The notes below the pieces were generated by a model. That model had not been told where the DNA came from, ran no database searches, and was given only the letters and a program-made list of their open reading frames with translations. Source: Lachnospiraceae bacterium UBA7086 (GTDB lineage Bacteria > Bacillota > Clostridia > Lachnospirales > Lachnospiraceae). Taken from it: a stretch of 64,000 nucleotides of DNA. Location: contig DKZA01000016.1 in assembly GCA_002492525.1 (NCBI GenBank), positions 27,245-91,244 on the forward strand, written 5' to 3'. The first letter of the stretch is position 1. Every line of letters starts with the position of its first letter. The position numbers and the translations under genes are program-made. This document shows, piece after piece, positions 18,601 to 26,843 of this stretch.

Positions 18601-19238
18601 GCGGGTTAAAGGATGAAATTCGCAAACTGGGGGATGTGAACGTGAACGCCATCGAGGATTACAGGAATCTGATGGAACGTTATACCTTCTTAAAGACGCA
18701 GCATGACGATCTGGTGGAGGCGGAAAAGACGCTTCTCGGTATTATCGAAGAACTGGATACTTCCATGCGGAAACAGTTCAATGAGAAATTTGAGCAGATC
18801 AACAGGGAATTTGACAAGGTATTCAAGGAACTTTTCGGCGGTGGTAAAGGAACTTTGGAATTGATTGAAGACGAGGATGTACTGGAGGCAGGCATCCGTG
18901 TGATCGCACAGCCGCCAGGGAAGAAGCTGGTGAACATGATGCAGATGTCCGGCGGTGAGAAGTCGCTGACAGCAATCTGTCTGTTGTTTGCCATTCAGAA
19001 CTTGAAGCCTTCTCCTTTCTGTCTGCTGGACGAGATTGAAGCGGCTCTGGATGAGAGCAATGTGACCAGATTTGCCAAGTATCTGCATAAGCTGACCAAA
19101 AACACCCAGTTTATTGTGATCACGCACAGACGAGGTACTATGGAGAAAGCCGACAGACTGTATGGTATCACCATGCAGGAGAAGGGAATTTCCACACTGG
19201 TAAGTGTGAATTTGATTGATAAGGAATTGGATGACTGA
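15678..19238 (+). CDS. smc: Chromosome condensation ATPase SMC
   Basis: A 1186-residue full-length SMC. The N-terminal head has Walker A GPNGSGKSN near residue 32. Long coiled coils run about residues 165-500 and 670-1000 around a hinge near 510-660 (YEGYGGSVKAVME, GRRREMEELE after it). The C-terminal head has the signature MSGGEKSLTAICLLF near 1092 and Walker B FCLLDEIEAALDE near 1114. It organises chromosomes with ScpA/ScpB, which are not in this window. The stop is 1 nt before ftsY. Confidence 0.98.
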   Translation: MYLKSIEVHGFKSFANKITFKFHNGITGIVGPNGSGKSNVADAVRWVLGEQRIKQLRGASMQDVIFSGTEMRKPLGYAYVAITLDNSDHQLAIDYDEVTVSRRLYRSGESEYMLNGTACRLKDVNELFYDTGIGKEGYSIIGQGQIDKILSGKPEERRELFDEAAGIVKFKRRKYAAQKKLEDEKQNLVRVNDILAELEKQTGPLEKQAEKARVYLRKKEELKTLDVNVFLLENVRVREQLVEVEGKLQIAAGDLQETTDKYESIKEEYERIQGRIEQLDQEIEAARASLTDTGVMRSKLEGEINVLKEQIHSAQGNEEHLQNRIRSISEQLSERDKERDAILADKKETDDKLSALEEERAQARELLEKTQGEIAELNNNIESGKNTIIDALNNRATIKSKLGRFDTMFEQVNIRKAELNSRLLRAKSDEAEQTETIKKLEEEFETITNTIKELTEQQELMDERLSGVREELAGKDQKLRDTQILYHQQKSKLEALSNLTERYEGYGGSVKAVMEQKDSEKGIIGVVADIIKVDAKYETAIETALGGNIQNIVTEDEETAKRMIGFLKKAKAGRATFLPLTSITHPQEFKNPEALKEKGVVGMADDLVKIEKKYQNVAKAMLGRIMVVDNVDNAVKIARKFDYGIRMVTLEGELLVPGGAISGGAFKNNSNLLGRRREMEELEKKVKQYLTDIDNILNDIEETKKGRNKMRLELEDIKGQIQRKFIEQNTARMNVMQAEEKKNETAEGFDELKTEEQDIETQIREIQEGKDEAAAELEASENLEKNVEGEIAGFQARLESKRAEESAQSSKVSEWDVEVEKMRQSADFQRQNLERVEGERARYTAELNEVKEGLHLGKEEVEHKKESILEIEKTIAASHTAQSDAEQKLKEDIETKEELSGRQKNFFTSREELAERMTALDKEVYRLGSQKERMEESIESQINYMWDEYEITLSDAESLKNDEMNDLPAMKRSISGLKDEIRKLGDVNVNAIEDYRNLMERYTFLKTQHDDLVEAEKTLLGIIEELDTSMRKQFNEKFEQINREFDKVFKELFGGGKGTLELIEDEDVLEAGIRVIAQPPGKKLVNMMQMSGGEKSLTAICLLFAIQNLKPSPFCLLDEIEAALDESNVTRFAKYLHKLTKNTQFIVITHRRGTMEKADRLYGITMQEKGISTLVSVNLIDKELDD

Positions 19239-19239
19239 T

Positions 19240-20220
19240 ATGAGTGAAGAAAAGAAAGGGTTCTTTGGCAGACTGCGGGAAGGACTTACCAAGACAAGAA
19301 ATAATATTGTACATGGAATGGATTCTGTCTTTCATGGTTTTTCCGCCATTGACGATGACTTCTATGAGGAGTTGGAAGAAATCCTGATCATGGGCGATAT
19401 GGGTGTAAATGCCACCGAAGCAATCCTGGAAAGGCTGAAAGAACAGGTTAAGGAAAATCATATTAAAGAACCGGCAGCCTGCAAAGAGTATTTGATTCAG
19501 AGCATCAAGGAACAGATGCGGGTGGAGGAGACTGCCTATGAGTTTGAGAACAGACAGTCTGTGGTACTGGTAATCGGTGTCAATGGTGTGGGTAAGACTA
19601 CCACCGTTGGTAAGCTTGCGGGTAAGCTGAAAGGTCAGGGCAGGAAGGTGTTGATTGCCGCGGCGGATACCTTTCGTGCCGCAGCGGGAGAACAGCTTGA
19701 AGAGTGGGCAGGCCGCGCCGGGGTGGATATCATCGGCGGCAGGGAAGGCGCCGATCCGGCCAGTGTGATCTATGACGCGGTGAGCGCGGCGAAGGCAAGG
19801 AAAGCGGATGTCCTTTTGTGTGACACAGCGGGGCGGCTTCACAATAAAAAGAATCTGATGGAAGAGTTAAAGAAGATTGACCGCATCATCAGTAAGGAAT
19901 TCCCGGATGCCCACAGAGAAAATCTGGTGGTATTAGATGGGACCACAGGTCAAAATGCCTTGCAGCAGGCCAGAGAGTTTCAGGAAGCGGCTGACCTTAC
20001 GGGAGTTATTTTAACCAAACTTGACGGAACAGCCAAAGGCGGCATTGCGGTGGCAATCCAGTCAGAACTGCAGATTCCGGTAAAGTACGTCGGTGTGGGA
20101 GAAACCATAGAAGATTTACAGAAATTTAATGCCGACCAGTTTGTAGATGCCCTCTTTGATGTGAGAACCTCAATGGAGGAAGACAGGGAAAATACAGAAG
20201 ATACTTTGGAAGAACAGTGA
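19240..20220 (+). CDS. ftsY: Signal recognition particle receptor FtsY
   Basis: A 326-residue SRP GTPase that docks ribosome-nascent-chain-SRP complexes at the membrane. N domain about residues 1-105; G domain with P-loop GVNGVGKTTT near 116, DTFRAAAGEQL near 145, DTAGRLHNK near 196 and LTKLDGTAKGG near 254. The acidic A domain of E. coli is absent, as usual in Firmicutes. ATG 19240 is chosen; two upstream in-frame ATGs fall inside smc. Its partner ffh is at 26.8 kb. Confidence 0.96.
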   Translation: MSEEKKGFFGRLREGLTKTRNNIVHGMDSVFHGFSAIDDDFYEELEEILIMGDMGVNATEAILERLKEQVKENHIKEPAACKEYLIQSIKEQMRVEETAYEFENRQSVVLVIGVNGVGKTTTVGKLAGKLKGQGRKVLIAAADTFRAAAGEQLEEWAGRAGVDIIGGREGADPASVIYDAVSAAKARKADVLLCDTAGRLHNKKNLMEELKKIDRIISKEFPDAHRENLVVLDGTTGQNALQQAREFQEAADLTGVILTKLDGTAKGGIAVAIQSELQIPVKYVGVGETIEDLQKFNADQFVDALFDVRTSMEEDRENTEDTLEEQ

Positions 20221-20290
20221 CAAAATAGTGTCGGAAATCTGAACAGGAAGCGGCGGACGGACAGTCAGCCGGTAAGAGAGGGGAACAGAT

Positions 20291-21514
20291 ATGGGAACGA
20301 AAGAAATGTCTTTGGATAAGTTTGAGGAAGCCTATGAGATCGTCAAGGAGGTAGCTTCAGAGACGAAGCTGGTTTACAGCGATTATTTCAGTGCACAGAC
20401 CGGTAACAAGATATATTTAAAGCCGGAAAACATGCAGCTTACAGGAGCATATAAACTGCGGGGCGCTTATTATAAGATAAGCACCCTCACGGAAGAAGAG
20501 CGGGAAAAGGGACTGATCACAGCATCTGCAGGCAATCATGCCCAGGGCGTTGCCTATGCGGCCAAGTGCTATGGAGTGAAGGCAGTGATCGTGATGCCTA
20601 CCACCACACCTTTGATCAAGGTGAACCGCACCAAGGGGTACGGAGCGGAGGTGGTTCTGTACGGCGATGTGTATGATGAAGCCTGTGCTTATGCTTATGA
20701 GCTGGCGAAGGAGCACGGATATACCTTTGTGCATCCTTTCGATGATCTGGATGTGGCCACGGGTCAGGGAACCATTGCCATGGAGATTATCAAGGAACTG
20801 CCGCTGGTAGATTATATTCTGGTGCCTATCGGCGGCGGCGGTCTGGCTACCGGTGTGTCCACACTGGCGAAATTATTAAATCCGAAGATTAAGGTCATCG
20901 GCGTGGAGCCTGCCGGAGCGAATTGTATGGAGGCGTCTATCAAGGCCGGCAAGGTAACGACCTTAGATAAGGTGAACACCATAGCTGACGGCACGGCGGT
21001 CAAGACACCGGGAGAGACGATCTTTCCTTATGTGAGCAAAAATCTGGATGCCATCATCACCGTGGAGGATGAGGAGCTGGTAGTGGCTTTCCTGGATATG
21101 GTGGAAAATCATAAGATGGTGGTGGAGAATTCCGGTCTGCTTACGGTGGCGGCCCTAAAACATCTGGAGGTGAAGCATAAGAAGATTGTGTCCATTTTAA
21201 GCGGCGGAAATATGGATGTAATCACCATGTCGTCTGTGGTACAGCAGGGTCTGGTGCTGCGGGACAGAATCTTTACGGTGTCTGTACTTTTGCCGGATAA
21301 GCCGGGAGAATTAAGCAGAGTGTCTGATGTGATTGCCAAGGAAAACGGCAATGTGATCAAGCTGGAGCATAATCAGTTCGTGTCCATCAATCGCAATGCG
21401 GCGGTGGAACTGCGGATTACGTTAGAAGCTTATGGAACACAGCATAAGAATCAGATTATTGACGCACTTCATGAGCACGGCTACCAGCCTAAGTTAGTTC
21501 GTGCCAGTATTTAA
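20291..21514 (+). CDS. ilvA: Threonine ammonia-lyase with C-terminal ACT domain
   Basis: A 407-residue PLP enzyme making 2-oxobutanoate and ammonia from threonine. The PLP lysine is in TGAYKLRGA near residue 55, and the phosphate loop GGGGLATG near 182. A C-terminal ACT domain spans about residues 330-405 (LLPDKPGELSRVSDVIAK). The single ACT domain and ~400-residue length resemble the Clostridium/Bacillus short form rather than the 514-residue E. coli IlvA, so a catabolic (TdcB-like) role is equally possible. It stands outside any ilv operon and separates ftsY from the ylxM-ffh block. Confidence 0.9.
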   Translation: MGTKEMSLDKFEEAYEIVKEVASETKLVYSDYFSAQTGNKIYLKPENMQLTGAYKLRGAYYKISTLTEEEREKGLITASAGNHAQGVAYAAKCYGVKAVIVMPTTTPLIKVNRTKGYGAEVVLYGDVYDEACAYAYELAKEHGYTFVHPFDDLDVATGQGTIAMEIIKELPLVDYILVPIGGGGLATGVSTLAKLLNPKIKVIGVEPAGANCMEASIKAGKVTTLDKVNTIADGTAVKTPGETIFPYVSKNLDAIITVEDEELVVAFLDMVENHKMVVENSGLLTVAALKHLEVKHKKIVSILSGGNMDVITMSSVVQQGLVLRDRIFTVSVLLPDKPGELSRVSDVIAKENGNVIKLEHNQFVSINRNAAVELRITLEAYGTQHKNQIIDALHEHGYQPKLVRASI

Positions 21515-21517
21515 AAA

Positions 21518-21544
21518 AGGTAAATTCCTTCGGAATTAACCTTA
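21518..21544. repeat. Copy 1 of a dispersed hairpin repeat
   Basis: Two 12-nt arms around a 3-nt TTC loop (21518-21529/21533-21544), pairing with one central mismatch, begin 4 nt after ilvA. The reverse complement matches the 40659-40685 hairpin at 25 of 27 bases, including the mismatch. Confidence 0.75.
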
Positions 21545-21572
21545 AGTATAAGAGAATTTCCTATAATATATA

Positions 21573-21610
21573 AAATCAAAATCCGTATATTAATATGCGG
21601 ATTTTGATTT
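21573..21610 (+). terminator. Terminator after ilvA
   Basis: A 17-bp stem with one G-T pair (21573-21589/21594-21610) and TTAA loop. AT-rich flanks let it act in both directions, but the neighbours are co-directional. Confidence 0.75.
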
Positions 21611-21678
21611 ATAGATCTCTTTTTTGATATCATATGCCCAAAAAGGATATGCTATAGGAAAAGAAAGGCGGCATCATC

Positions 21679-22578
21679 ATGGAACAAGGTAATTTCAGGA
21701 AAATTGAAAAAAAATCAAAAAAAAGCAAGACAGAATGGTTAAAGAAATATATTATTATATCAGTGGCAGCTTTTGTGTATGCTGCGGGAGTCAGTCTCTT
21801 TACAGATCCAAATGATATGGCGCCCGGCGGTGTGACCGGAATTTCCATTATTTTGAGCAGGCTCCTGCCTGTAAGTACCGGTACTTTGATTATGGTGATC
21901 AACATACCGATTCTTATTTTTGGGATATGGAAGTTTGGTCTGGGCCTGACCTTGTCTTCCATCTATGCGACGGCATTAATTTCGGTTTTTACGAATCTGC
22001 TGGCACCTTTTGGAGCAGCCACGGACGATATTCTGCTGGCGGCGCTTTCGGGCGGTGTACTGATAGCGGTTTCAGTGGGACTGATTTTCCGAGTAGGAGC
22101 TACGACCGGCGGGGTGGATATCATTATTAAGGCCCTGCGGCTTCGCTTTCCACATTTGAAGACAGGGAAGATATTCTTTATTATGGATGCCATGGTGGTT
22201 ACTTTGTCCGGTATTGTGTTCAGGGATATTAATGCTGCATTATATGCTGCCATTTCTGCAACCTGCACTTCTCTGGTGATGGATATTGTGCTTTACGGCA
22301 GGGATGAGGCCAAGCTTATTTATATTATCAGTGAGAAATCCGAGCAGATTGCCCAGAGGCTTTTAGAGGATTTGAATATCGGTGTGACATATATAAACGG
22401 GCAGGGTGCATATAGTGGAGATAATAAGAAAATTATTATGTGTGTGGTAAAAAAGACTGTGTCTCCACAGGCGGAGGAGGTAGTCAAAGAAGAAGATTCC
22501 CATTCATTCATGATCATTACAAGCGCTACCGAAGTGTTCGGAGAGGGGTACAAAAGTTATTTTAGTGAACGAATTTAA
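21679..22578 (+). CDS. YitT family membrane protein
   Basis: A 299-residue protein. About five hydrophobic helices fill residues 15-205 (the family stretch FTDPNDMAPGGVTGIS near 35), then a soluble C-terminal DUF2179 domain occupies about 215-295 (LIYIISEKSEQIAQRL). The architecture is that of YitT/YqfU/YpjC proteins of Firmicutes, whose transport role is unproven. A TTGATA (21624) / TATGCT (21648) pair 18 bp apart may be its promoter. The lysozyme gene follows 12 nt later, probably in one transcript. Confidence 0.9.
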   Translation: MEQGNFRKIEKKSKKSKTEWLKKYIIISVAAFVYAAGVSLFTDPNDMAPGGVTGISIILSRLLPVSTGTLIMVINIPILIFGIWKFGLGLTLSSIYATALISVFTNLLAPFGAATDDILLAALSGGVLIAVSVGLIFRVGATTGGVDIIIKALRLRFPHLKTGKIFFIMDAMVVTLSGIVFRDINAALYAAISATCTSLVMDIVLYGRDEAKLIYIISEKSEQIAQRLLEDLNIGVTYINGQGAYSGDNKKIIMCVVKKTVSPQAEEVVKEEDSHSFMIITSATEVFGEGYKSYFSERI

Positions 22579-22590
22579 AAAGGAGAGTCT

Positions 22591-23712
22591 ATGCGGGAAA
22601 ATAATCTACAGAGCAAGAGACGAAAAAAGAAACACAAGAGAAGTGAAAATGGTATTCTGGCAGGTTCTATCCTGCTGTGCATAGTTACGCTGATATCTAT
22701 TACAATCTGCCTTGTGATGGTTTTTCAGAATCGTGCGGCCCAATTGCAAAATGTGGAAGTGATGAATGAGCTGGAAACGGTCAGGCAGGAAGTGGAGATG
22801 TCCTATACACAGGACGAGGTAGATCAGATGGTTCAGGAAGCCGTAAACCAGACAAAAGAGCAGACAAGTGAGGAAGTGAGTACCGCCTTCTTAAGTAAAA
22901 TTAAGGAAATGATGGAGGCGGGAGACGGGGCCACGGAAATGCTCCGCTTCTTTTTCCCGGAGGAAATCGTGGTGGCTGATGCCGGGCGATATTACTTTTT
23001 CCCCATACAGGATAATCTTGCGAAGCATACATACAATCCGCTGGGATTTCAGATGGACGGAGATCAGATCCTGCATTATTATGAAAATGGAGAACGGGTG
23101 TCTCACAAGGGGATAGATGTATCTAAATATCAGGAATCTGTCAATTGGAAGAAAGTTGCGGATGATGAGGTGGAGTATGCCTTTATCCGACTGGGCATCC
23201 GCGGTTATACGGAAGGAGAAATACTGGTAGATGATAATTTCCAGGAGAATATAGAAGGAGCTTTGGAGAATGATATTGATGTGGGTGTTTATTTCTTCAC
23301 CCAGGCTACCAGTGAGGAGGAAGCCGAAGAGGAAGCAGAGTTTGTAATAGATTCCATAGAGGGGTACGATGTCAGTTATCCCGTAGTGATAGATATAGAG
23401 TCTGTCTCTAATAGAAAGGCAAGAACGAATGAACTGACCAGGGAGGAGCGGACGAAATACTGTATCACTTTCTGTGAAAAGATTAAGGAAGCAGGCTATA
23501 CGCCGATGATTTACGGCAATTTAAAGACGTTTATGCTGATGCTCGATATGGAACAGTTGGAAGACTATGACAAGTGGATTGCTTATTATGATGAGCAGAT
23601 GTATTTTCCTTATGCCTTTAAGGTATGGCAGTATACCAATGCCGGTAAAGTATCCGGGATTGAGGGAGATGTAGACTTAAATATCAGTTTTGAGGAACTG
23701 AAAGATGAATGA
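22591..23712 (+). CDS. Membrane-anchored GH25 lysozyme-like protein
   Basis: A 373-residue type II membrane protein: a basic N-terminus rich in K/R, one transmembrane helix at about residues 24-46, a coiled linker to ~160, then a GH25 muramidase domain from GIDVSKYQE near 174 to the end. Acidic active-site positions appear in GIDVSKYQ, in YPVVIDIES near 265 and near MIYGN. It would cleave or remodel peptidoglycan outside the membrane. It shares 8 nt with the next gene, an AraC regulator, so the two are coupled. A phage endolysin is unlikely because of the membrane anchor and absence of phage genes. Confidence 0.88.
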   Translation: MRENNLQSKRRKKKHKRSENGILAGSILLCIVTLISITICLVMVFQNRAAQLQNVEVMNELETVRQEVEMSYTQDEVDQMVQEAVNQTKEQTSEEVSTAFLSKIKEMMEAGDGATEMLRFFFPEEIVVADAGRYYFFPIQDNLAKHTYNPLGFQMDGDQILHYYENGERVSHKGIDVSKYQESVNWKKVADDEVEYAFIRLGIRGYTEGEILVDDNFQENIEGALENDIDVGVYFFTQATSEEEAEEEAEFVIDSIEGYDVSYPVVIDIESVSNRKARTNELTREERTKYCITFCEKIKEAGYTPMIYGNLKTFMLMLDMEQLEDYDKWIAYYDEQMYFPYAFKVWQYTNAGKVSGIEGDVDLNISFEELKDE

Positions 23713-24586
23713 GAAGGGACCGGAACAATATGAGAAGGCAGGGTATCTGATGGAACCGTTCAGAGTGTTTCATATCAGGGACCGCAGGGAGCTGGAATTC
23801 GCCTTCCATTATCATGAGTTTTACAAGATTATTTATTTTGTAGAAGGGAAAGTAGATTATCAGATAGAGGGAAAAACCTATTGCCTAAAGCCCCATGATT
23901 TTGTGCTGGTGGGTGCCAATGTCATTCATAGGGCACAGATAGATAAGTCTGTACCCTATGAAAGATATATTATATATTTGTCAGAGGATTTTCTGAGCCA
24001 GAAGAGTTCTTCGGGAGACAGTCTGAAAAGATGTTTTGATGAGGCGCAGAAAAGGCAGAACCGGGTGCTGCATTTTGCACCGGAAAGTTATGAGGAGTTG
24101 TTGGGATGCCTGCTTAAGATGCGGCAGGTCGAGAAGCGCAAGGGGGGCTGTTATAATGATCTTCTTCTGAAAGCGGCATTTTTGGAATTCCTGGTTCTCT
24201 TTAACCAAAATGTGCTTTGCCAGCCCAATGCTTTTATTGAGACGGCGGTATACCATGAGAAAGTAGTAGATGTGATTGCCTATATCCAGGAGCATCTGCA
24301 GGAAGAGATTCCAGTTGATCTTCTGGCGGAGAAATTTTATATCAGCAAGTATTATCTGATGCGGCAGTTTAAGCAGGCTACAGGCTATTCCATTCATCAA
24401 TATCTGAATGAAAAACGTATTCAGGCGGCCAGACATATGATTCTTGCCGGTATGCCTGCTTCCAAGGCCTGTTATGAATGTGGATTTAAAGATTACTCTA
24501 CCTTCGCCAGACGCTTCAAGGAGATTGTGGGTACGGCGCCGTCCAGGCTGCCCGGCACGTCAGAGAACAGGGATTTGATGCGCTGA
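23705..24586 (+). CDS. AraC family transcriptional regulator
   Basis: A 293-residue regulator. An N-terminal cupin-like ligand domain (about residues 15-110, FHYHEFYKIIYFVEG and LKPHDFVLVGANVIHRA) is followed by two helix-turn-helix motifs at about 190-288 (YISKYYLMRQFKQATG, then CGFKDYSTFARRFKEIVG). A sugar- or small-molecule-responsive activator is likely. Overlap of 8 nt with the GH25 gene suggests co-expression. An internal ATG at 23750 could be the true start; GAGGA 8 nt before 23705 favours the longer form. The target is unknown. Confidence 0.88.
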   Translation: MNEKGPEQYEKAGYLMEPFRVFHIRDRRELEFAFHYHEFYKIIYFVEGKVDYQIEGKTYCLKPHDFVLVGANVIHRAQIDKSVPYERYIIYLSEDFLSQKSSSGDSLKRCFDEAQKRQNRVLHFAPESYEELLGCLLKMRQVEKRKGGCYNDLLLKAAFLEFLVLFNQNVLCQPNAFIETAVYHEKVVDVIAYIQEHLQEEIPVDLLAEKFYISKYYLMRQFKQATGYSIHQYLNEKRIQAARHMILAGMPASKACYECGFKDYSTFARRFKEIVGTAPSRLPGTSENRDLMR

Positions 24587-24612
24587 AAAGTGATTCGTCT
24601 GTGAAGATTAGG

Positions 24613-24641
24613 TTGTCCAAACAGGGGGCTCATGGTATACT
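24613..24641 (+). promoter_or_regulatory. Promoter for the DUF1905/C39 gene
   Basis: TTGTCC (24613-24618) and TATACT (24636-24641), 17 bp apart, with extended -10 TG at 24633-24634. It gives the next gene its own transcript. Confidence 0.65.
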
Positions 24642-24699
24642 AGACGCAAGATTCGTAAAGAACTTATTTATATAATACACGAAAGGCGGGGTTAGTGAC

Positions 24700-25368
24700 A
24701 TGAAATATGAATTTGAAGGTACGGTAGAATTTCGGGAAAATGAGAATACCATAGCCGTGCCCTTTAATGTGTGGGAAGTGTGTGAGAAGGTAGGCGATGC
24801 GCCGGTGAGAGTCTGCTTTGACGACGTATGCTTTATCTGTGATCTTGTGCCGAGAGGACAAGGGTACTATGATATTCCGGTCAGCCAGGACACGCTTTCT
24901 AAGGTGGAACTGGGCAAGAAATATCTGATTTCCATTGAGATTGTCGGAAATGTGGTGAACGTAGGCGGCGCCAGTCCCTACAGTGTAGAGAATCCGATCC
25001 GTAAGATTGACGGTGTGGATCTGGTGACACAGCCATGGGACGGACTTTGCGGACAGTCCTGTATTGCCATGATCGCAGGAACAACGTTGGATGAGGCCTG
25101 TGATATTATGAAGTGCAGAGAGTGGCAGGCCAATATGAGTAAAATGATAGCAACGCTTGAGTATTTGGGAATCCGCCATGCGGACAAGATTGTTTATACG
25201 CTGGGCAAAATCGTGGAACTACCCAAATGTTGTATTATTATGGAACGTATGGGAAGATACAGTCATTATCTGGTGGGATATGAAGGAAAATACTATGATC
25301 CCAATCTGGGTGTGCTCAAAGAATTTGATCTGACCAAAGTGGTAGGGTATCTGGAAATTATCGTATAG
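24700..25368 (+). CDS. DUF1905-like domain fused to a papain/C39-like cysteine peptidase domain
   Basis: A 222-residue cytoplasmic protein with no signal peptide or helix. Residues 1-85 resemble the small beta-barrel DUF1905 (FEGTVEF ... VPFNVWE ... GYYDIPVS ... GKKYLISIEI). Residues ~108-222 look like a C39-type papain fold: Q and Cys in QPWDGLCGQSC near 110-120, His in SHYLVGY near 188, Asp in YYDPNLG near 199. That order Q-C-H-D is the expected triad plus oxyanion glutamine. Bacteriocin-exporter C39 domains are fused to ABC transporters, which this is not. It has its own promoter and terminator. Function unknown; domain calls are by eye. Confidence 0.65.
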   Translation: MKYEFEGTVEFRENENTIAVPFNVWEVCEKVGDAPVRVCFDDVCFICDLVPRGQGYYDIPVSQDTLSKVELGKKYLISIEIVGNVVNVGGASPYSVENPIRKIDGVDLVTQPWDGLCGQSCIAMIAGTTLDEACDIMKCREWQANMSKMIATLEYLGIRHADKIVYTLGKIVELPKCCIIMERMGRYSHYLVGYEGKYYDPNLGVLKEFDLTKVVGYLEIIV

Positions 25369-25389
25369 TGAAGAAAGGTAACGGATTAT

Positions 25390-25422
25390 AAAAGCTGTCT
25401 TCCCGCCGGGAGGACAGCTTTT
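25390..25422. terminator. Terminator between convergent genes
   Basis: A 14-bp stem with one G-T pair (25390-25403/25409-25422) flanked by AAAA and TTTT, so it can work for the gene on the left and for the minus-strand PocR gene. Confidence 0.88.
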
Positions 25423-25450
25423 ATACTTTAGAAGATAGTATCCGAAGATA

Positions 25451-26224
25451 TTAAGTCTGATTCATCTTGTGGATGGATTCGGATATAATGTTGGCATCTT
25501 CCGTAATCTTTTTGTATATTTCGGCAGACTGTTTTGAGAAGACACCCATCTGTTTGGCAATGATACCGAAGCCGGCACCCACAGCGCCTACTCTTGCCGT
25601 CTCTATGGAGGCGTTTAGGGCCATGATTGTCTGTTTGGAAGCGATGGATTCCAACTCTCTGGTATTTTCTTTGATCCTTGCTACAGTTCCGGTGGCATTG
25701 GCAATCTCTTCTTCCCATATCCGGATTTTTTGATATTCGGTCTTATCCATATATTCCTGTAAGACTGCACGGTTGACTACATCATCTAAGAGTGCGGCTG
25801 CGGCACGGATGGATTTTTCAGGGCGTACAGGAACTTTTTTGACGGCCCTTATGTACTGTGACGGATCAATGCCAAGTTCCTGCGCGATAGCGGCAAATTT
25901 GTCCTCATCCGGCGCTTGCGGCAGAACTTGTCCGCCGATCATTTTGCCGAGTTTTTCACCGTTTAAGATAATGTCAATGGAAAAGTCCATCAGGCCGGCA
26001 TGACACTCATAGGTACCTTGTCCTGTAGCATCACACTCCTGACAACGTCTGGCACCTTCGCTGCATCCCCTGGTATGTTTCATACAAAAATCAGTGAAAT
26101 TACTGCCTTTGGTGATATAATTGCCTTCTGCATCAACGGCAATGGCGGCAAGTCCGGTGGCGTCGGAGAAAGCATCCTGAATTTTCTGTAAATGCGCCAT
26201 GTCCATAAAGTCTGTGAGTTTCAT
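25451..26224 (-). CDS. PocR-domain protein with a short MCP-like signalling tail
   Basis: A 257-residue soluble protein. Residues 5-165 form a PocR sensory domain (LQKIQDAFSDATG, then a cysteine-rich CSEGARRCQECDATG near 53-67 and CHAG near 73), a family that binds small ligands. Residues ~175-255 are helical and contain ALNASIETARVGAVGAGFGIIA, which aligns with the methyl-accepting chemoreceptor hairpin, but only about one arm's length is present. There is no membrane helix or HAMP. The SD AAGGAGGG is strong; TTGGGG and TATAAC 18 bp apart on the minus strand (26257-26286) may be its promoter. It may couple to chemotaxis or to another partner. Confidence 0.82.
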   Translation of the reverse strand: MKLTDFMDMAHLQKIQDAFSDATGLAAIAVDAEGNYITKGSNFTDFCMKHTRGCSEGARRCQECDATGQGTYECHAGLMDFSIDIILNGEKLGKMIGGQVLPQAPDEDKFAAIAQELGIDPSQYIRAVKKVPVRPEKSIRAAAALLDDVVNRAVLQEYMDKTEYQKIRIWEEEIANATGTVARIKENTRELESIASKQTIMALNASIETARVGAVGAGFGIIAKQMGVFSKQSAEIYKKITEDANIISESIHKMNQT

Positions 26225-26387
26225 GGTAATCGTAACCCTCCTTAAAATGGTATGATGTTATATTCTAACTGAAATCAAATCCCCAAATAATGTATTTATT
26301 ATAACATCTTTTTCGTCGTCTGCCTATCTGCTTTTCAAATTTCTGTTATTTATTATTTCTGTTTATGCATCTGTCAAGAAAAAATAC

Positions 26388-26416
26388 TTGACACAGAAAG
26401 AACACTATAGTAAAAT
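26388..26416 (+). promoter_or_regulatory. Promoter for ylxM-ffh-rpsP-khpA
   Basis: TTGACA (26388-26393) and TAAAAT (26411-26416) 17 bp apart, 50 bp before ylxM. The 240-bp region between PocR and ylxM is otherwise AT-rich without a gene. Confidence 0.8.
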
Positions 26417-26466
26417 GCATAAGTCGGTAATCATATCAACAGCAAACAGCTGACAGAGGCTTACTC

Positions 26467-26820
26467 ATGGAGAAGATCGTAGAACAGGGATTATTATATG
26501 ATTTCTATGGAGAGCTGCTGACGAAACATCAGCAGGAGATTTATGAGAGCGTTGTGTATGACAATCTTTCCCTGGGAGAGATTGCCGAGACGGAGGGTGT
26601 CAGCAGACAGGCAGTGCATGACATCGTAAAGCGATGTGACAGGACTTTGCAGGAATATGAGGAAAAACTGCAATTAGTGGCCAGGTTTATGAGTATCAAA
26701 GATAAGATATCGCAGATCAGTAAACTGGCAGCGCAATATGAAAACGGCGATCCTGGGGACTTTGGTTCCTATGGAAGCCAGATCAGAGAGTTATCCGAAA
26801 AGATTATGCAGGAACTGTAA
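26467..26820 (+). CDS. ylxM: YlxM/p13-like helix-turn-helix protein
   Basis: A 117-residue protein of the UPF0122 family, which accompanies ffh in Firmicutes and is linked to SRP function. A sigma-like helix-turn-helix spans about residues 20-65 (LSLGEIAETEGVSRQAVHDIVKR). The rest is helical. ffh begins 23 nt downstream, as usual. Confidence 0.93.
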   Translation: MEKIVEQGLLYDFYGELLTKHQQEIYESVVYDNLSLGEIAETEGVSRQAVHDIVKRCDRTLQEYEEKLQLVARFMSIKDKISQISKLAAQYENGDPGDFGSYGSQIRELSEKIMQEL

Positions 26821-26843
26821 ACAGGCAGAAAGGCGTGGGCTAT

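Noticed and set aside
22591..23712. Prophage lysis module
   Set aside because: GH25 protein has a membrane anchor, and no holin, integrase or structural phage gene is in the window.
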